A stretch of 64,000 nucleotides of DNA from Acanthornis magna. Taxonomy: Eukaryota; Chordata; Aves; Passeriformes; Acanthizidae. Below are positions 20,779 to 34,626 of the stretch, one piece after another (the stretch's first letter is position 1; the number at the start of each line of letters is the position of its first letter). Where the stretch lies: assembly GCA_036785705.1 (NCBI GenBank), contig JAWUZG010001131.1, positions 29,339 through 93,338 on the forward strand. The letters run 5' to 3'. The notes beneath the pieces are model-generated. The model ran no database searches, was not told the origin of the DNA, and saw nothing but the letters and a program-made list of their open reading frames with translations. The position numbers and the translations under genes were made by a program.

Positions 20779-23700
20779 GATCCTTTGCTGAGGTCTTGGG
20801 TTTCAGCTCAGTTCTAAGTGAAGTGTTGTGTAGTTGAAGTCCAGTTCAGTTGAAATGCCCTGAACTGCTGTTCCTGCCCTAAGTTGTTGATTTGAATTTG
20901 AGTTATCAAGTGAAATGTTGCTCAAGTTGAAGTGCTCCTAAGGGAAGTGCTCTTGAGCCTTTGAGCCATGTTCTTCTTATCCTGACCCTTTCTCTTCTTT
21001 AGAGACACAGCCTCACGCACACGGACAGACAGACAGAGATAATTTGGGTTTGATTTCATTTTGGATTGATTGACTCTGGATTTTTGTTTGTTGCTTTTCC
21101 TCGCTGTGCTTTAAGCATGGTGTAAGTAGTAGAGTGAAGCTTGGCAAGGAAGCTTGTCGTGCTGTGGCTTTTCCATGAAATCTTTCTTCCCGATAGCTTT
21201 CCTATGATTCTTGGAGTGATGTAAAAGTGCCTGTGCCATCACATCTCTTTAGCAGCGTGGAGCCACCTGGGATGTCAGCACCGAGGTGCTGGAGTGAGTG
21301 CCTGTGACACCAGGGCTTCTGGGCAGCGTGCGGACTGCTGGCGTGTGCCTATGGCTGTCCTGGGACGGCCTGTGAGCTCAGTGTTCTTTTGAAAGCTGGA
21401 TAGCTCTGGCGCGTCCCCAGGGAGTTCCTGTGCCAAGATGTGACCTCCTGGCTCTTTGGCAGCCTGGAGATGGCTGGAGTGTGCCCAGGGGGCAAGTGTG
21501 AGTGTCAGGGACTTGCCAGCTCTTGAGGAGGATGGAGGGTGCAGGGATGTCCCCATGGAGGCCCTGTGAGTGCCCGTGAGCTGGCGGCACCTTAGCAGCG
21601 TGAGACTCGTGGGCTGTCAGCCCTGAGAGCCTGTTGAAGGCCGTGATGTGCGTGCAGAGAGGTTTGTCAAATGGGAGAGTCGTGGCATGTCCCTATGGAG
21701 CCGCTGGGGTTGTGTGTGGCCTCAGTGTTCTTGAGGAGCCTCGAGAGCCCTGGGACGGCCCCGTGGAAGCGCAGGGAGTGCCTGTGACATAGCAGCGGTG
21801 CCTGATGAGATCAAAGGGCCCTGGGATGTCAGCTTGGAATGGCTGTGAGTGCCTGAGAGCACACGTCTGTCTCTCATGGCCGGAGAGCTGTGGCAGGTGC
21901 CCATGGTAGGTGTGTGAGTGCAGGTGAGCTCAGGGCTCTGCAGAAGGCTGTAGGCCTGTGGGCTGTGAGGCTGGAAGGCCTGGGAGTGCTTTGGAGCTGA
22001 GTGCTCTGTAGCAGTCGGGAGCCGCCTGGGAGGTTGTAGCAGGATGCTTTGGGCCGGCTGCTTTGCCTTGGAACGTGGTGCAGGCACTTGGAGCATGTGC
22101 TATTTGCAAATGTCTCCAGGTGTCTTTCAGAGGGCCAGCGTGTGTTGTTTTGGCCTTGAATTCTGCTGAAAGTCCTTCTGGCAAGGAAGCCTGCATGAAG
22201 GTGCTGCTAGTGAGGCAAAGATTTGGCAGCTGAGCTGCTGCCGGGAGTTGCAGGCGTCTGCCTGACAGTCAGTCCCTTGAGAGTGTCAATGTGCAGTCAG
22301 TCCCCTTTCCTAGGGGAGGTTTTTCTAGCGTGTTCCTCCTTGGAGTGTGTGAGGGCTCCTGCTGGGGAAGTGGACAGCAAGCAAGGGCACTCTTGGTGGT
22401 GAAGGGAGAGAGAGCTGCCCAGGAGTGTTGGTGTGGTGAGTTACATGGAGCTCTACTTGGGAATTGGGTTTTTTTGCTTGCTGTAAGATATGACTGCTTT
22501 CCTATTGTTTTCATAGAGTGCACTCCATTGTACTCTGTGTAGCCTCCAGGAGCAGGTTTAGCTTTTCTATGGAGTGGTCAGTAATTGGGATTGAGTTGTC
22601 TGTGTCGAATCATTTGTGTTAGGGAAGACCTGCTTTTCTAGGAATAGATCAGATGGGCCATTTGTAAGTGCTGCGGGACAGAGTTACTTAAAGCACTGGC
22701 TTTAAGTGTGAGGCTGGGATTGGATGCAGCCGCCGCCAAGGCTCCTGTGTCTGAGAAGGAGTTGAGAAAGCCAAGGGCTGCTCTCTGGCCCTCGTGACTC
22801 AGTGGCCAGGCTGCTCTGGAGCCTTTGTGTGAATCTGCCAGCACAGCAGCGACAGATGTCCCCGAGGAGCTTGTGTGAGTGCAGGTGAGATCAGAGCTCT
22901 TGAGCAGCCTGGAGAGCCTGGGGATGTGGCCACGGAGCCGCCAGGATATCTGGTGACCTCGGGGTTCCTATGAGCAGAGGGAGCACTAAGATGTGCCCAT
23001 GGCACCTGTGTAAGTGCCTGTGGCTAAAGGGCTCTTTTGCAGCCTGGAGAGCCTTGGCATGTGGCCATGAAGCCACAGTGCGTGTCTGTGACATCAGAGC
23101 GCTTTGGCAGCATGGAAAGGCCTGGAATGGCTGCAGGGGCCAGAGGTGAGTGCCTGTGACATCAGAGCTGTCCAGCAGCAGCAGGGAGACGGAGGGAATG
23201 TCACAGGCCATGCCCTGTGAGTTGCTGTGACAGCGTGGCTCCTTAGCAGCGTGCAGATTGCCGGGATGTTACCCTGCAGGCCCTGGCATTGCCCTGGTCG
23301 TGTGTGTTGTTTAGGAAGATAGAGAGAGCCCTGGCATGTCCCCCTGGAAGGCCAGGGAGTGGCAGTTGCAAAAGAGCTCCTTAGCACTTAGAGACACGTG
23401 GGATGTCCCCATGGAGGCACTGTGAGAGCCCGTGACCTCAGAGGTCTTTGGAAGCTGAGAGAGCCCCGGGATGCCATGGGATGTGAGCATGGGGAGCCTG
23501 TGGGCAGGTGTGATCTCCCTGCTTGTGCTGGTGCATCCCCCCCTGCCCTTTTTTCAGGCTGCAGCATGATATGAGAAATGCTGCTGAGGCCTTGGCCTTG
23601 ACGAAGGCAGCGGGGCTGAGGTGCTGTGGAGCTTCTGAGAAACACTGTGTGCTGCCTGGAAGTGCTATGTTCTAAGGTGCTCCTGCTTTTTTTGCTTGTT

Positions 23701-24237
23701 GAACAGACTTTGAAATTTGTTTTTGCCTGGATGGCATCACATTGGTGTTGTCCCGCGTTCAGGGAAAGCTGCCGATGAGAAGTGGGGCCAGGCTGAAGGC
23801 TTGTTGTGACTAAAGGCCATGCCTTGGGGCCCTGTAAGCAGGGGTGCCAAAGGAGGCCCTGGCAGCTGTGCTGGGCCGCAGCAGCGGTGAGCAGCAAAGT
23901 CCCTGTGCGTGGGGCCTCTGCCAGCCGGCAGCTGTCCCGTTTGCTGCACTCGGGGGATCTGCGAAGGAGCACGGCTCCTGGGCCCCCGATCCTGCCGCTC
24001 CCGGAGGCCTCAGGCTTTGGCCGCTGAGAAGATGGCAAGGCACGTGAAAGGAGTATTTCAGTAGCTTGGAGGGGAATTTTGCCTCCTAGAGCCTCTTTGT
24101 GTGCTTGTGGGAGTGCAGGTGTGCATGCGCTCTCTGCAATGTGGGAGAGGGGCTGCTCTGGTGGATTCAGAAGTGCTTTAGGTTTGTCCCTAAGTTAGGT
24201 CTCAAAGTTCCTGCAGTGCTATGGTAAGGCCTGTGTG
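20779..24237 (+). repeat. Unit 7, 3,459 bp, four single-base losses
   Basis: Four bases shorter than its neighbours. One base is missing from each of four three-base homopolymers: TTT near 21187, GGG near 21291, CCC near 22546 and GGG near 22818. No other copy has these losses. Substitution states are ordinary: G at 358, G at 943, A at 2368, G at 2832 and TGCGAAGG at 3186-3193, as in units 6 and 11, so the internal BamHI site is lost. The losses are more likely sequencing or polishing errors than biology. Confidence 0.96.
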
Positions 24238-27200
24238 GATCCTTTGCTGAGGTCTTGGGTTTCAGCTCAGTTCTAAGTGAAGTGTTGTGTAGTTGAAGTC
24301 CAGTTCAGTTGAAATGCCCTGAACTGCTGTTCCTGCCCTAAGTTGTTGATTTGAATTTGAGTTATCAAGTGAAATGTTGCTCAAGTTGAAGTGCTCCTAA
24401 GGGAAGTGCTCTTGAGCCTTTGAGCCATGTTCTTCTTATCCTGACCCTTTCTCTTCTTTAGAGACACAGCCTCACGCACACGGACAGACAGACAGAGATA
24501 ATTTGGGTTTGATTTCATTTTGGATTGATTGACTCTGGATTTTTGTTTGTTGCTTTTCCTCGCTGTGCTTTAAGCATGGTGTAAGTAGTAGAGTGAAGCT
24601 TGGCAAGGAAGCTTGTCGTGCTGTGGCTTTTCCATGAAATCTTTCTTTCCCGATAGCTTTCCTATGATTCTTGGAGTGATGTAAAAGTGCCTGTGCCATC
24701 ACATCTCTTTAGCAGCGTGGAGCCACCTGGGATGTCAGCACCGAGGTGCTGGGAGTGAGTGCCTGTGACACCAGGGCTTCTGGGCAGCGTGCGGACTGCT
24801 GGCGTGTGCCTATGGCTGTCCTGGGACGGCCTGTGAGCTCAGTGTTCTTTTGAAAGCTGGATAGCTCTGGCGCGTCCCCAGGGAGTTCCTGTGCCAAGAT
24901 GTGACCTCCTGGCTCTTTGGCAGCCTGGAGATGGCTGGAGTGTGCCCAGGGGGCAAGTGTGAGTGTCAGGGACTTGCCAGCTCTTGAGGAGGATGGAGGG
25001 TGCAGGGATGTCCCCATGGAGGCCCTGTGAGTGCCCGTGAGCTGGCGGCACCTTAGCAGCGTGAGACTCGTGGGCTGTCAGCCCTGAGAGCCTGTTGAAG
25101 GCCGTGATGTGCGTGCAGAGAGGTTTGTCAAATGGGAGAGTCGTGGCATGTCCCTATGGAGCCGCTGGGGTTGTGTGTGCCCTCAGTGTTCTTGAGGAGC
25201 CTCGAGAGCCCTGGGACGGCCCCGTGGAAGCGCAGGGAGTGCCTGTGACATAGCAGCGGTGCCTGATGAGATCAAAGGGCCCTGGGATGTCAGCTTGGAA
25301 TGGCTGTGAGTGCCTGAGAGCACACGTCTGTCTCTCATGGCCGGAGAGCTGTGGCAGGTGCCCATGGTAGGTGTGTGAGTGCAGGTGAGCTCAGGGCTCT
25401 GCAGAAGGCTGTAGGCCTGTGGGCTGTGAGGCTGGAAGGCCTGGGAGTGCTTTGGAGCTGAGTGCTCTGTAGCAGTCGGGAGCCGCCTGGGAGGTTGTAG
25501 CAGGATGCTTTGGGCCGGCTGCTTTGCCTTGGAACGTGGTGCAGGCACTTGGAGCATGTGCTATTTGCAAATGTCTCCAGGTGTCTTTCAGAGGGCCAGC
25601 GTGTGTTGTTTTGGCCTTGAATTCTGCTGAAAGTCCTTCTGGCAAGGAAGCCTGCATGAAGGTGCTGCTAGTGAGGCAAAGATTTGGCAGCTGAGCTGCT
25701 GCCGGGAGTTGCAGGCGTCTGCCTGACAGTCAGTCCCTTGAGAGTGTCAATGTGCAGTCAGTCCCCTTTCCTAGGGGAGGTTTTTCTAGCGTGTTCCTCC
25801 TTGGAGTGTGTGAGGGCTCCTGCTGGGGAAGTGGACAGCAAGCAAGGGCACTCTTGGTGGTGAAGGGAGAGAGAGCTGCCCAGGAGTGTTGGTGTGGTGA
25901 GTTACATGGAGCTCTACTTGGGAATTGGGTTTTTTTGCTTGCTGTAAGATATGACTGCTTTCCTATTGTTTTCATAGAGTGCACTCCATTGTACTCTGTG
26001 TAGCCTCCCAGGAGCAGGTTTAGCTTTTCTATGGAGTGGTCAGTAATTGGGATTGAGTTGTCTGTGTCGAATCATTTGTGTTAGGGAAGACCTGCTTTTC
26101 TAGGAATAGATCAGATGGGCCATTTGTAAGTGCTGCGGGACAGAGTTACTTAAAGCACTGGCTTTAAGTGTGAGGCTGGGATTGGATGCAGCCGCCGCCA
26201 AGGCTCCTGTGTCTGAGAAGGAGTTGAGAAAGCCAAGGGCTGCTCTCTGGCCCTCGTGACTCAGTGGCCAGGCTGCTCTGGGAGCCTTTGTGTGAATCTG
26301 CCAGCACAGCAGCGACAGATGTCCCCGAGGAGCTTGTGTGAGTGCAGGTGAGATCAGAGCTCTTGAGCAGCCTGGAGAGCCTGGGGATGTGGCCACGGAG
26401 CCGCCAGGATATCTGGTGACCTCGGGGTTCCTATGAGCAGAGGGAGCACTAAGATGTGCCCATGGCACCTGTGTAAGTGCCTGTGGCTAAAGGGCTCTTT
26501 TGCAGCCTGGAGAGCCTTGGCATGTGGCCATGAAGCCACAGTGCGTGTCTGTGACATCAGAGCGCTTTGGCAGCATGGAAAGGCCTGGAATGGCTGCAGG
26601 GGCCGGAGGTGAGTGCCTGTGACATCAGAGCTGTCCAGCAGCAGCAGGGAGACGGAGGGAATGTCACAGGCCATGCCCTGTGAGTTGCTGTGACAGCGTG
26701 GCTCCTTAGCAGCGTGCAGATTGCCGGGATGTTACCCTGCAGGCCCTGGCATTGCCCTGGTCGTGTGTGTTGTTTAGGAAGATAGAGAGAGCCCTGGCAT
26801 GTCCCCCTGGAAGGCCAGGGAGTGGCAGTTGCAAAAGAGCTCCTTAGCACTTAGAGACACGTGGGATGTCCCCATGGAGGCACTGTGAGAGCCCGTGACC
26901 TCAGAGGTCTTTGGAAGCTGAGAGAGCCCCGGGATGCCATGGGATGTGAGCATGGGGAGCCTGTGGGCAGGTGTGATGTCCCTGCTTGTGCTGGTGCATC
27001 CCCCCCTGCCCTTTTTTCAGGCTGCAGCATGATATGAGAAATGCTGCTGAGGCCTTGGCCTTGACGAATGCAGCGGGGCTGAGGTGCTGTGGAGCTTCTG
27101 AGAAACACTGTGTGCTGCCTGTAAGTGCTATGTTCTAAGGTGCTCCTGCTTTTTTTGCTTGTTGAACAGACTTTGAAATTTGTTTTTGCCTGGATGGCAT

Positions 27201-27700
27201 CACATTGGTGTTGTCCCGCGTTCAGGGAAAGCTGCCGATGAGAAGTGGGGCCAGGCTGAAGGCTTGTTGTGACTAAAGGCCATGCCTTGGGGCCCTGTAA
27301 GCAGGGGTGCCAAAGGAGGCCCTGGCAGCTGTGCTGGGCCGCAGCAGCGGTGAGCAGCAAAGTCCCTGTGCATGGGGCCTCTGCCAGCCGGCAGCTGTCC
27401 CGTTTGCTGCACTCGGGGGATCCGCGAAGGAGCACGGCTCCTGGGCCCCCGATCCTGCCGCTCCCGGAGGCCTCAGGCTTTGGCCGCTGAGAAGATGGCA
27501 AGGCACGTGAAAGGAGTATTTCAGTAGCTTGGAGGGGAATTTTGCCTCCTAGAGCCTCTTTGTGTGCTTGTGGGAGTGCAGGTGTGCATGCGCTCTCTGC
27601 AATGTGGGAGAGGGGCTGCTCTGGTGGATTCAGAAGTGCTTTAGGTTTGTCCCTAAGTTAGGTCTCAAAGTTCCTGCAGTGCTATGGTAAGGCCTGTGTG
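24238..27700 (+). repeat. Unit 8, 3,463 bp
   Basis: Has C at 943, T at 2259, G at 2368, G at 2741, T at 2832 and T at 2885, the last giving the third GTAAGT donor-like site at 27121-27126. A private CpG-to-CpA change lies near 27371 in the CpG-richer segment. Apart from 2885 it resembles the right half of unit 4. Confidence 0.97.
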
Positions 27701-30700
27701 GATCCTTTGCTGAGGTCTTGGGTTTCAGCTCAGTTCTAAGTGAAGTGTTGTGTAGTTGAAGTCCAGTTCAGTTGAAATGCCCTGAACTGCTGTTCCTGCC
27801 CTAAGTTGTTGATTTGAATTTGAGTTATCAAGCGAAATGTTGCTCAAGTTGAAGTGCTCCTAAGGGAAGTGCTCTTGAGCCTTTGAGCCATGTTCTTCTT
27901 ATCCTGACCCTTTCTCTTCTTTAGAGACACAGCCTCACGCACACGGACAGACAGACAGAGATAATTTGGGTTTGATTTCATTTTGGATTGATTGACTCTG
28001 GATTTTTGTTTGTTGCTTTTCCTCGCTGTGCTTTAAGCATGGTGTAAGTAGTAGAGTGAAGCTTGGCAAGGAAGCTTGTCGTGCTGTGGCTTTTCCATGA
28101 AATCTTTCTTTCCCGATAGCTTTCCTATGATTCTTGGAGTGATGTAAAAGTGCCTGTGCCATCACATCTCTTTAGCAGCGTGGAGCCACCTGGGATGTCA
28201 GCACCGAGGTGCTGGGAGTGAGTGCCTGTGACACCAGGGCTTCTGGGCAGCGTGCGGACTCCTGGCGTGTGCCTATGGCTGTCCTGGGACGGCCTGTGAG
28301 CTCAGTGTTCTTTTGAAAGCTGGATAGCTCTGGCGCGTCCCCAGGGAGTTCCTGTGCCAAGATGTGACCTCCTGGCTCTTTGGCAGCCTGGAGATGGCTG
28401 GAGTGTGCCCAGGGGGCAAGTGTGAGTGTCAGGGACTTGCCAGCTCTTGAGGAGGATGGAGGGTGCAGGGATGTCCCCATGGAGGCCCTGTGAGTGCCCG
28501 TGAGCTGGCGGCACCTTAGCAGCGTGAGACTCGTGGGCTGTCAGCCCTGAGAGCCTGTTGAAGGCCGTGATGTGCGTGCAGAGAGGTTTGTCAAATGGGA
28601 GAGTCGTGGCATGTCCCTATGGAGCCGCTGGGGTTGTGTGTGCCCTCAGTGTTCTTGAGGAGCCTCGAGAGCCCTGGGACGGCCCCGTGGAAGCGCAGGG
28701 AGTGCCTGTGACATAGCAGCGGTGCCTGATGAGATCAAAGGGCCCTGGGATGTCAGCTTGGAATGGCTGTGAGTGCCTGAGAGCACACGTCTGTCTCTCA
28801 TGGCCGGAGAGCTGTGGCAGGTGCCCATGGTAGGTGTGTGAGTGCAGGTGAGCTCAGGGCTCTGCAGAAGGCTGTAGGCCTGTGGGCTGTGAGGCTGGAA
28901 GGCCTGGGAGTGCTTTGGAGCTGAGTGCTCTGTAGCAGTCGGGAGCCGCCTGGGAGGTTGTAGCAGGATGCTTTGGGCCGGCTGCTTTGCCTTGGAACGT
29001 GGTGCAGGCACTTGGAGCATGTGCTATTTGCAAATGTCTCCAGGTGTCTTTCAGAGGGCCAGCGTGTGTTGTTTTGGCCTTGAATTCTGCTGAAAGTCCT
29101 TCTGGCAAGGAAGCCTGCATGAAGGTGCTGCTAGTGAGGCAAAGATTTGGCAGCTGAGCTGCTGCCGGGAGTTGCAGGCGTCTGCCTGACAGTCAGTCCC
29201 TTGAGAGTGTCAATGTGCAGTCAGTCCCCTTTCCTAGGGGAGGTTTTTCTAGCGTGTTCCTCCTTGGAGTGTGTGAGGGCTCCTGCTGGGGAAGTGGACA
29301 GCAAGCAAGGGCACTCTTGGTGGTGAAGGGAGAGAGAGCTGCCCAGGAGTGTTGGTGTGGTGAGTTACATGGAGCTCTACTTGGGAATTGGGTTTTTTTG
29401 CTTGCTGTAAGATATGACTGCTTTCCTATTGTTTTCATAGAGTGCACTCCATTGTACTCTGTGTAGCCTCCCAGGAGCAGGTTTAGCTTTTCTATGGAGT
29501 GGTCAGTAATTGGGATTGAGTTGTCTGTGTCGAATCATTTGTGTTAGGGAAGACCTGCTTTTCTAGGAATAGATCAGATGGGCCATTTGTAAGTGCTGCG
29601 GGACAGAGTTACTTAAAGCACTGGCTTTAAGTGTGAGGCTGGGATTGGATGCAGCCGCCGCCAAGGCTCCTGTGTCTGAGAAGGAGTTGAGAAAGCCAAG
29701 GGCTGCTCTCTGGCCCTCGTGACTCAGTGGCCAGGCTGCTCTGGGAGCCTTTGTGTGAATCTGCCAGCACAGCAGCGACAGATGTCCCCGAGGAGCTTGT
29801 GTGAGTGCAGGTGAGATCAGAGCTCTTGAGCAGCCTGGAGAGCCTGGGGATGTGGCCACGGAGCCGCCAGGATATCTGGTGACCTCGGGGTTCCTATGAG
29901 CAGAGGGAGCACTAAGATGTGCCCATGGCACCTGTGTAAGTGCCTGTGGCTAAAGGGCCCTTTTGCAGCCTGGAGAGCCTTGGCATGTGGCCATGAAGCC
30001 ACAGTGCGTGTCTGTGACATCAGAGCGCTTTGGCAGCATGGAAAGGCCTGGAATGGCTGCAGGGGCCGGAGGTGAGTGCCTGTGACATCAGAGCTGTCCA
30101 GCAGCAGCAGGGAGACGGAGGGAATGTCACAGGCCATGCCCTGTGAGTTGCTGTGACAGCGTGGCTCCTTAGCAGCGTGCAGATTGCCGGGATGTTACCC
30201 TGCAGGCCCTGGCATTGCCCTGGTCGTGTGTGTTGTTTAGGAAGATAGAGAGAGCCCTGGCATGTCCCCCTGGAAGGCCAGGGAGTGGCAGTTGCAAAAG
30301 AGCTCCTTAGCACTTAGAGACACGTGGGATGTCCCCATGGAGGCACTGTGAGAGCCCGTGACCTCAGAGGTCTTTGGAAGCTGAGAGAGCCCCGGGATGC
30401 CATGGGATGTGAGCATGGGGAGCCTGTGGGCAGGTGTGATCTCCCTGCTTGTGCTGGTGCATCCCCCCCTGCCCTTTTTTCAGGCTGCAGCATGATATGA
30501 GAAATGCTGCTGAGGCCTTGGCCTTGACGAATGCAGCGGGGCTGAGGTGCTGTGGAGCTTCTGAGAAACACTGTGTGCTGCCTGGAAGTGCTATGTTCTA
30601 AGGTGCTCCTGCTTTTTTTGCTTGTTGAACAGACTTTGAAATTTGTTTTTGCCTGGATGGCATCACATTGGTGTTGTCCCGCGTTCAGGGAAAGCTGCCG

Positions 30701-31163
30701 ATGAGAAGTGGGGCCAGGCTGAAGGCTTGTTGTGACTAAAGGCCATGCCTTGGGGCCCTGTAAGCAGGGGTGCCAAAGGAGGCCCTGGCAGCTGTGCTGG
30801 GCCGCAGCAGCGGTGAGCAGCAAAGTCCCTGTGCGTGGGGCCTCTGCCAGCCGGCAGCTGTCCCGTTTGCTGCACTCGGGGGATCCGCGAAGGAGCACGG
30901 CTCCTGGGCCCCCGATCCTGCCGCTCCCGGAGGCCTCAGGCTTTGGCCGCTGAGAAGATGGCAAGGCACGTGAAAGGAGTATTTCAGTAGCTTGGAGGGG
31001 AATTTTGCCTCCTAGAGCCTCTTTGTGTGCTTGTGGGAGTGCAGGTGTGCATGCGCTCTCTGCAATGTGGGAGAGGGGCTGCTCTGGTGGATTCAGAAGT
31101 GCTTTAGGTTTGTCCCTAAGTTAGGTCTCAAAGTTCCTGCAGTGCTATGGTAAGGCCTGTGTG
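27701..31163 (+). repeat. Unit 9, 3,463 bp, near twin of unit 1
   Basis: Shares every scored diagnostic state with unit 1, including C at 2259. Private changes seen are a T-to-C near 27833, which creates a CpG, and a G-to-C near 28261 in block A. The similarity to a copy eight units away is closer than to its immediate neighbours. Confidence 0.97.
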
Positions 31164-34100
31164 GATCCTTTGCTGAGGTCTTGGGTTTCAGCTCAGTTCT
31201 AAGTGAATTGTTGTGTAGTTGAAGTCCAGTTCAGTTGAAATGCCCTGAACTGCTGTTCCTGCCCTAAGTTGTTGATTTGAATTTGAGTTATCAAGTGAAA
31301 TGTTGCTCAAGTTGAAGTGCTCCTAAGGGAAGTGCTCTTGAGCCTTTGAGCCATGTTCTTCTTATCCTGACCCTTTCTCTTCTTTAGAGACACAGCCTCA
31401 CGCACACGGACAGACAGACAGAGATAATTTGGGTTTGATTTCATTTTGGATTGATTGACTCTGGATTTTTGTTTGTTGCTTTTCCTCGCTGTGCTTTAAG
31501 CATGGTGTAAGTAGTAGAGTGAAGCTTGGCAAGGAAGTTTGTCGTGCTGTGGCTTTTCCATGAAATCTTTCTTTCCCGATAGCTTTCCTATGATTCTTGG
31601 AGTGATGTAAAAGTGCCTGTGCCATCACATCTCTTTAGCAGCGTGGAGCCACCTGGGATGTCAGCACCGAGGTGCTGGGAGTGAGTGCCTGTGACACCAG
31701 GGCTTCTGGGCAGCGTGCGGACTGCTGGCGTGTGCCTATGGCTGTCCTGGGACGGCCTGTGAGCTCAGTGTTCTTTTGAAAGCTGGATAGCTCTGGCGCG
31801 TCCCCAGGGAGTTCCTGTGCCAAGATGTGACCTCCTGGCTCTTTGGCAGCCTGGAGATGGCTGGAGTGTGCCCAGGGGGCAAGTGTGAGTGTCAGGGACT
31901 TGCCAGCTCTTGAGGAGGATGGAGGGTGCAGGGATGTCCCCATGGAGGCCCTGTGAGTGCCCGTGAGCTGGCGGCACCTTAGCAGCGTGAGACTCGTGGG
32001 CTGTCAGCCCTGAGAGCCTGTTGAAGGCCGTGATGTGCGTGCAGAGAGGTTTGTCAAATGGGAGAGTCGTGGCATGTCCCTATGGAGCCGCTGGGGTTGT
32101 GTGTGCCCTCAGTGTTCTTGAGGAGCCTCGAGAGCCCTGGGACGGCCCCGTGGAAGCGCAGGGAGTGCCTGTGACATAGCAGCGGTGCCTGATGAGATCA
32201 AAGGGCCCTGGGATGTCAGCTTGGAATGGCTGTGAGTGCCTGAGAGCACACGTCTGTCTCTCATGGCCGGAGAGCTGTGGCAGGTGCCCATGGTAGGTGT
32301 GTGAGTGCAGGTGAGCTCAGGGCTCTGCAGAAGGCTGTAGGCCTGTGGGCTGTGAGGCTGGAAGGCCTGGGAGTGCTTTGGAGCTGAGTGCTCTGTAGCA
32401 GTCGGGAGCCGCCTGGGAGGTTGTAGCAGGATGCTTTGGGCCGGCTGCTTTGCCTTGGAACGTGGTGCAGGCACTTGGAGCATGTGCTATTTGCAAATGT
32501 CTCCAGGTGTCTTTCAGAGGGCCAGCGTGTGTTGTTTTGGCCTTGAATTCTGCTGAAAGTCCTTCTGGCAAGGAAGCCTGCATGAAGGTGCTGCTAGTGA
32601 GGCAAAGATTTGGCAGCTGAGCTGCTGCCGGGAGTTGCAGGCGTCTGCCTGACAGTCAGTCCCTTGAGAGTGTCAATGTGCAGTCAGTCCCCTTTCCTAG
32701 GGGAGGTTTTTCTAGCGTGTTCCTCCTTGGAGTGTGTGAGGGCTCCTGCTGGGGAAGTGGACAGCAAGCAAGGGCACTCTTGGTGGTGAAGGGAGAGAGA
32801 GCTGCCCAGGAGTGTTGGTGTGGTGAGTTACATGGAGCTCTACTTGGGAATTGGGTTTTTTTGCTTGCTGTAAGATATGACTGCTTTCCTATTGTTTTCA
32901 TAGAGTGCACTCCATTGTACTCTGTGTAGCCTCCCAGGAGCAGGTTTAGCTTTTCTATGGAGTGGTCAGTAATTGGGATTGAGTTGTCTGTGTCGAATCA
33001 TTTGTGTTAGGGAAGACCTGCTTTTCTAGGAATAGATCAGATGGGCCATTTGTAAGTGCTGCGGGACAGAGTTACTTAAAGCACTGGCTTTAAGTGTGAG
33101 GCTGGGATTGGATGCAGCCGCCGCCAAGGCTCCTGTGTCTGAGAAGGAGTTGAGAAAGCCAAGGGCTGCTCTCTGGCCCTCGTGACTCAGTGGCCAGGCT
33201 GCTCTGGGAGCCTTTGTGTGAATCTGCCAGCACAGCAGCGACAGATGTCCCCGAGGAGCTTGTGTGAGTGCAGGTGAGATCAGAGCTCTTGAGCAGCCTG
33301 GAGAGCCTGGGGATGTGGCCATGGAGCCGCCAGGATATCTGGTGACCTCGGGGTTCCTATGAGCAGAGGGAGCACTAAGATGTGCCCATGGCACCTGTGT
33401 AAGTGCCTGTGGCTAAAGGGCTCTTTTGCAGCCTGGAGAGCCTTGGCATGTGGCCATGAAGCCACAGTGCGTGTCTGGGACATCAGAGCGCTTTGGCAGC
33501 ATGGAAAGGCCTGGAATGGCTGCAGGGGCCAGAGGTGAGTGCCTGTGACATCAGAGCTGTCCAGCAGCAGCAGGGAGACGGAGGGAATGTCACAGGCCAT
33601 GCCCTGTGAGTTGCTGTGACAGCGTGGCTCCTTAGCAGCGTGCAGATTGCCGGGATGTTACCCTGCAGGCCCTGGCCTTGCCCTGGTCGTGTGTGTTGTT
33701 TAGGAAGATAGAGAGAGCCCTGGCATGTCCCCCTGGAAGGCCAGGGAGTGGCAGTTGCAAAAGAGCTCCTTAGCACTTAGAGACACGTGGGATGTCCCCA
33801 TGGAGGCACTGTGAGAGCCCGTGACCTCAGAGGTCTTTGGAAGCTGAGAGAGCCCCGGGATGCCATGGGATGTGAGCATGGGGAGCCTGTGGGCAGGTGT
33901 GATCTCCCTGCTTGTGCTGGTGCATCCCCCCCTGCCCTTTTTTCAGGCTGCAGCATGATATGAGAAATGCTGCTGAGGCCTTGGCCTTGACGAAGGCAGC
34001 GGGGCTGAGGTGCTGTGGAGCTTCTGAGAAACACTGTGTGCTGCCTGGAAGTGCTATGTTCTAAGGTGCTCCTGCTTTTTTTGCTTGTTGAACAGACTTT

Positions 34101-34626
34101 GAAATTTGTTTTTGCCTGGATGGCATCACATTGGTGTTGTCCCGCGTTCAGGGAAAGCTGCCGATGAGAAGTGGGGCCAGGCTGAAGGCTTGTTGTGACT
34201 AAAGGCCATGCCTTGGGGCCCTGTAAGCAGAGGTGCCAAAGGAGGCCCTGGCAGCTGTGCTGGGCCGCAGCAGCGGTGAGCAGCAAAGTCCCTGTGCGTG
34301 GGGCCTCTGCCAGCCGGCAGCTGTCCCGTTTGCTGCACTCGGGGGATCCGCGAAGGAGCACGGCTCCTGGGCCCCCGATCCTGCCGCTCCCGGAGGCCTC
34401 AGGCTTTGGCCGCTGAGAAGATGGCAAGGCACGTGAAAGGAGTATTTCAGTAGCTTGGAGGGGAATTTTGCCTCCTAGAGCCTCTTTGTGTGCTTGTGGG
34501 AGTGCAGGTGTGCATGCGCTCTCTGCAATGTGGGAGAGGGGCTGCTCTGGTGGATTCAGAAGTGCTTTAGGTTTGTCCCTAAGTTAGGTCTCAAAGTTCC
34601 TGCAGTGCTATGGTAAGGCCTGTGTG
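31164..34626 (+). repeat. Unit 10, 3,463 bp
   Basis: Has T at 45, T at 375, C at 943, A at 2368, C at 2514 and A at 3068, but CGCGAAGG at 3186-3193 rather than the CGCAAATG of units 2 and 5. Private changes are a CpG-to-TpG near 33321 and a T-to-G near 33477; the latter breaks the TGACATCA element at that subrepeat. Confidence 0.97.
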
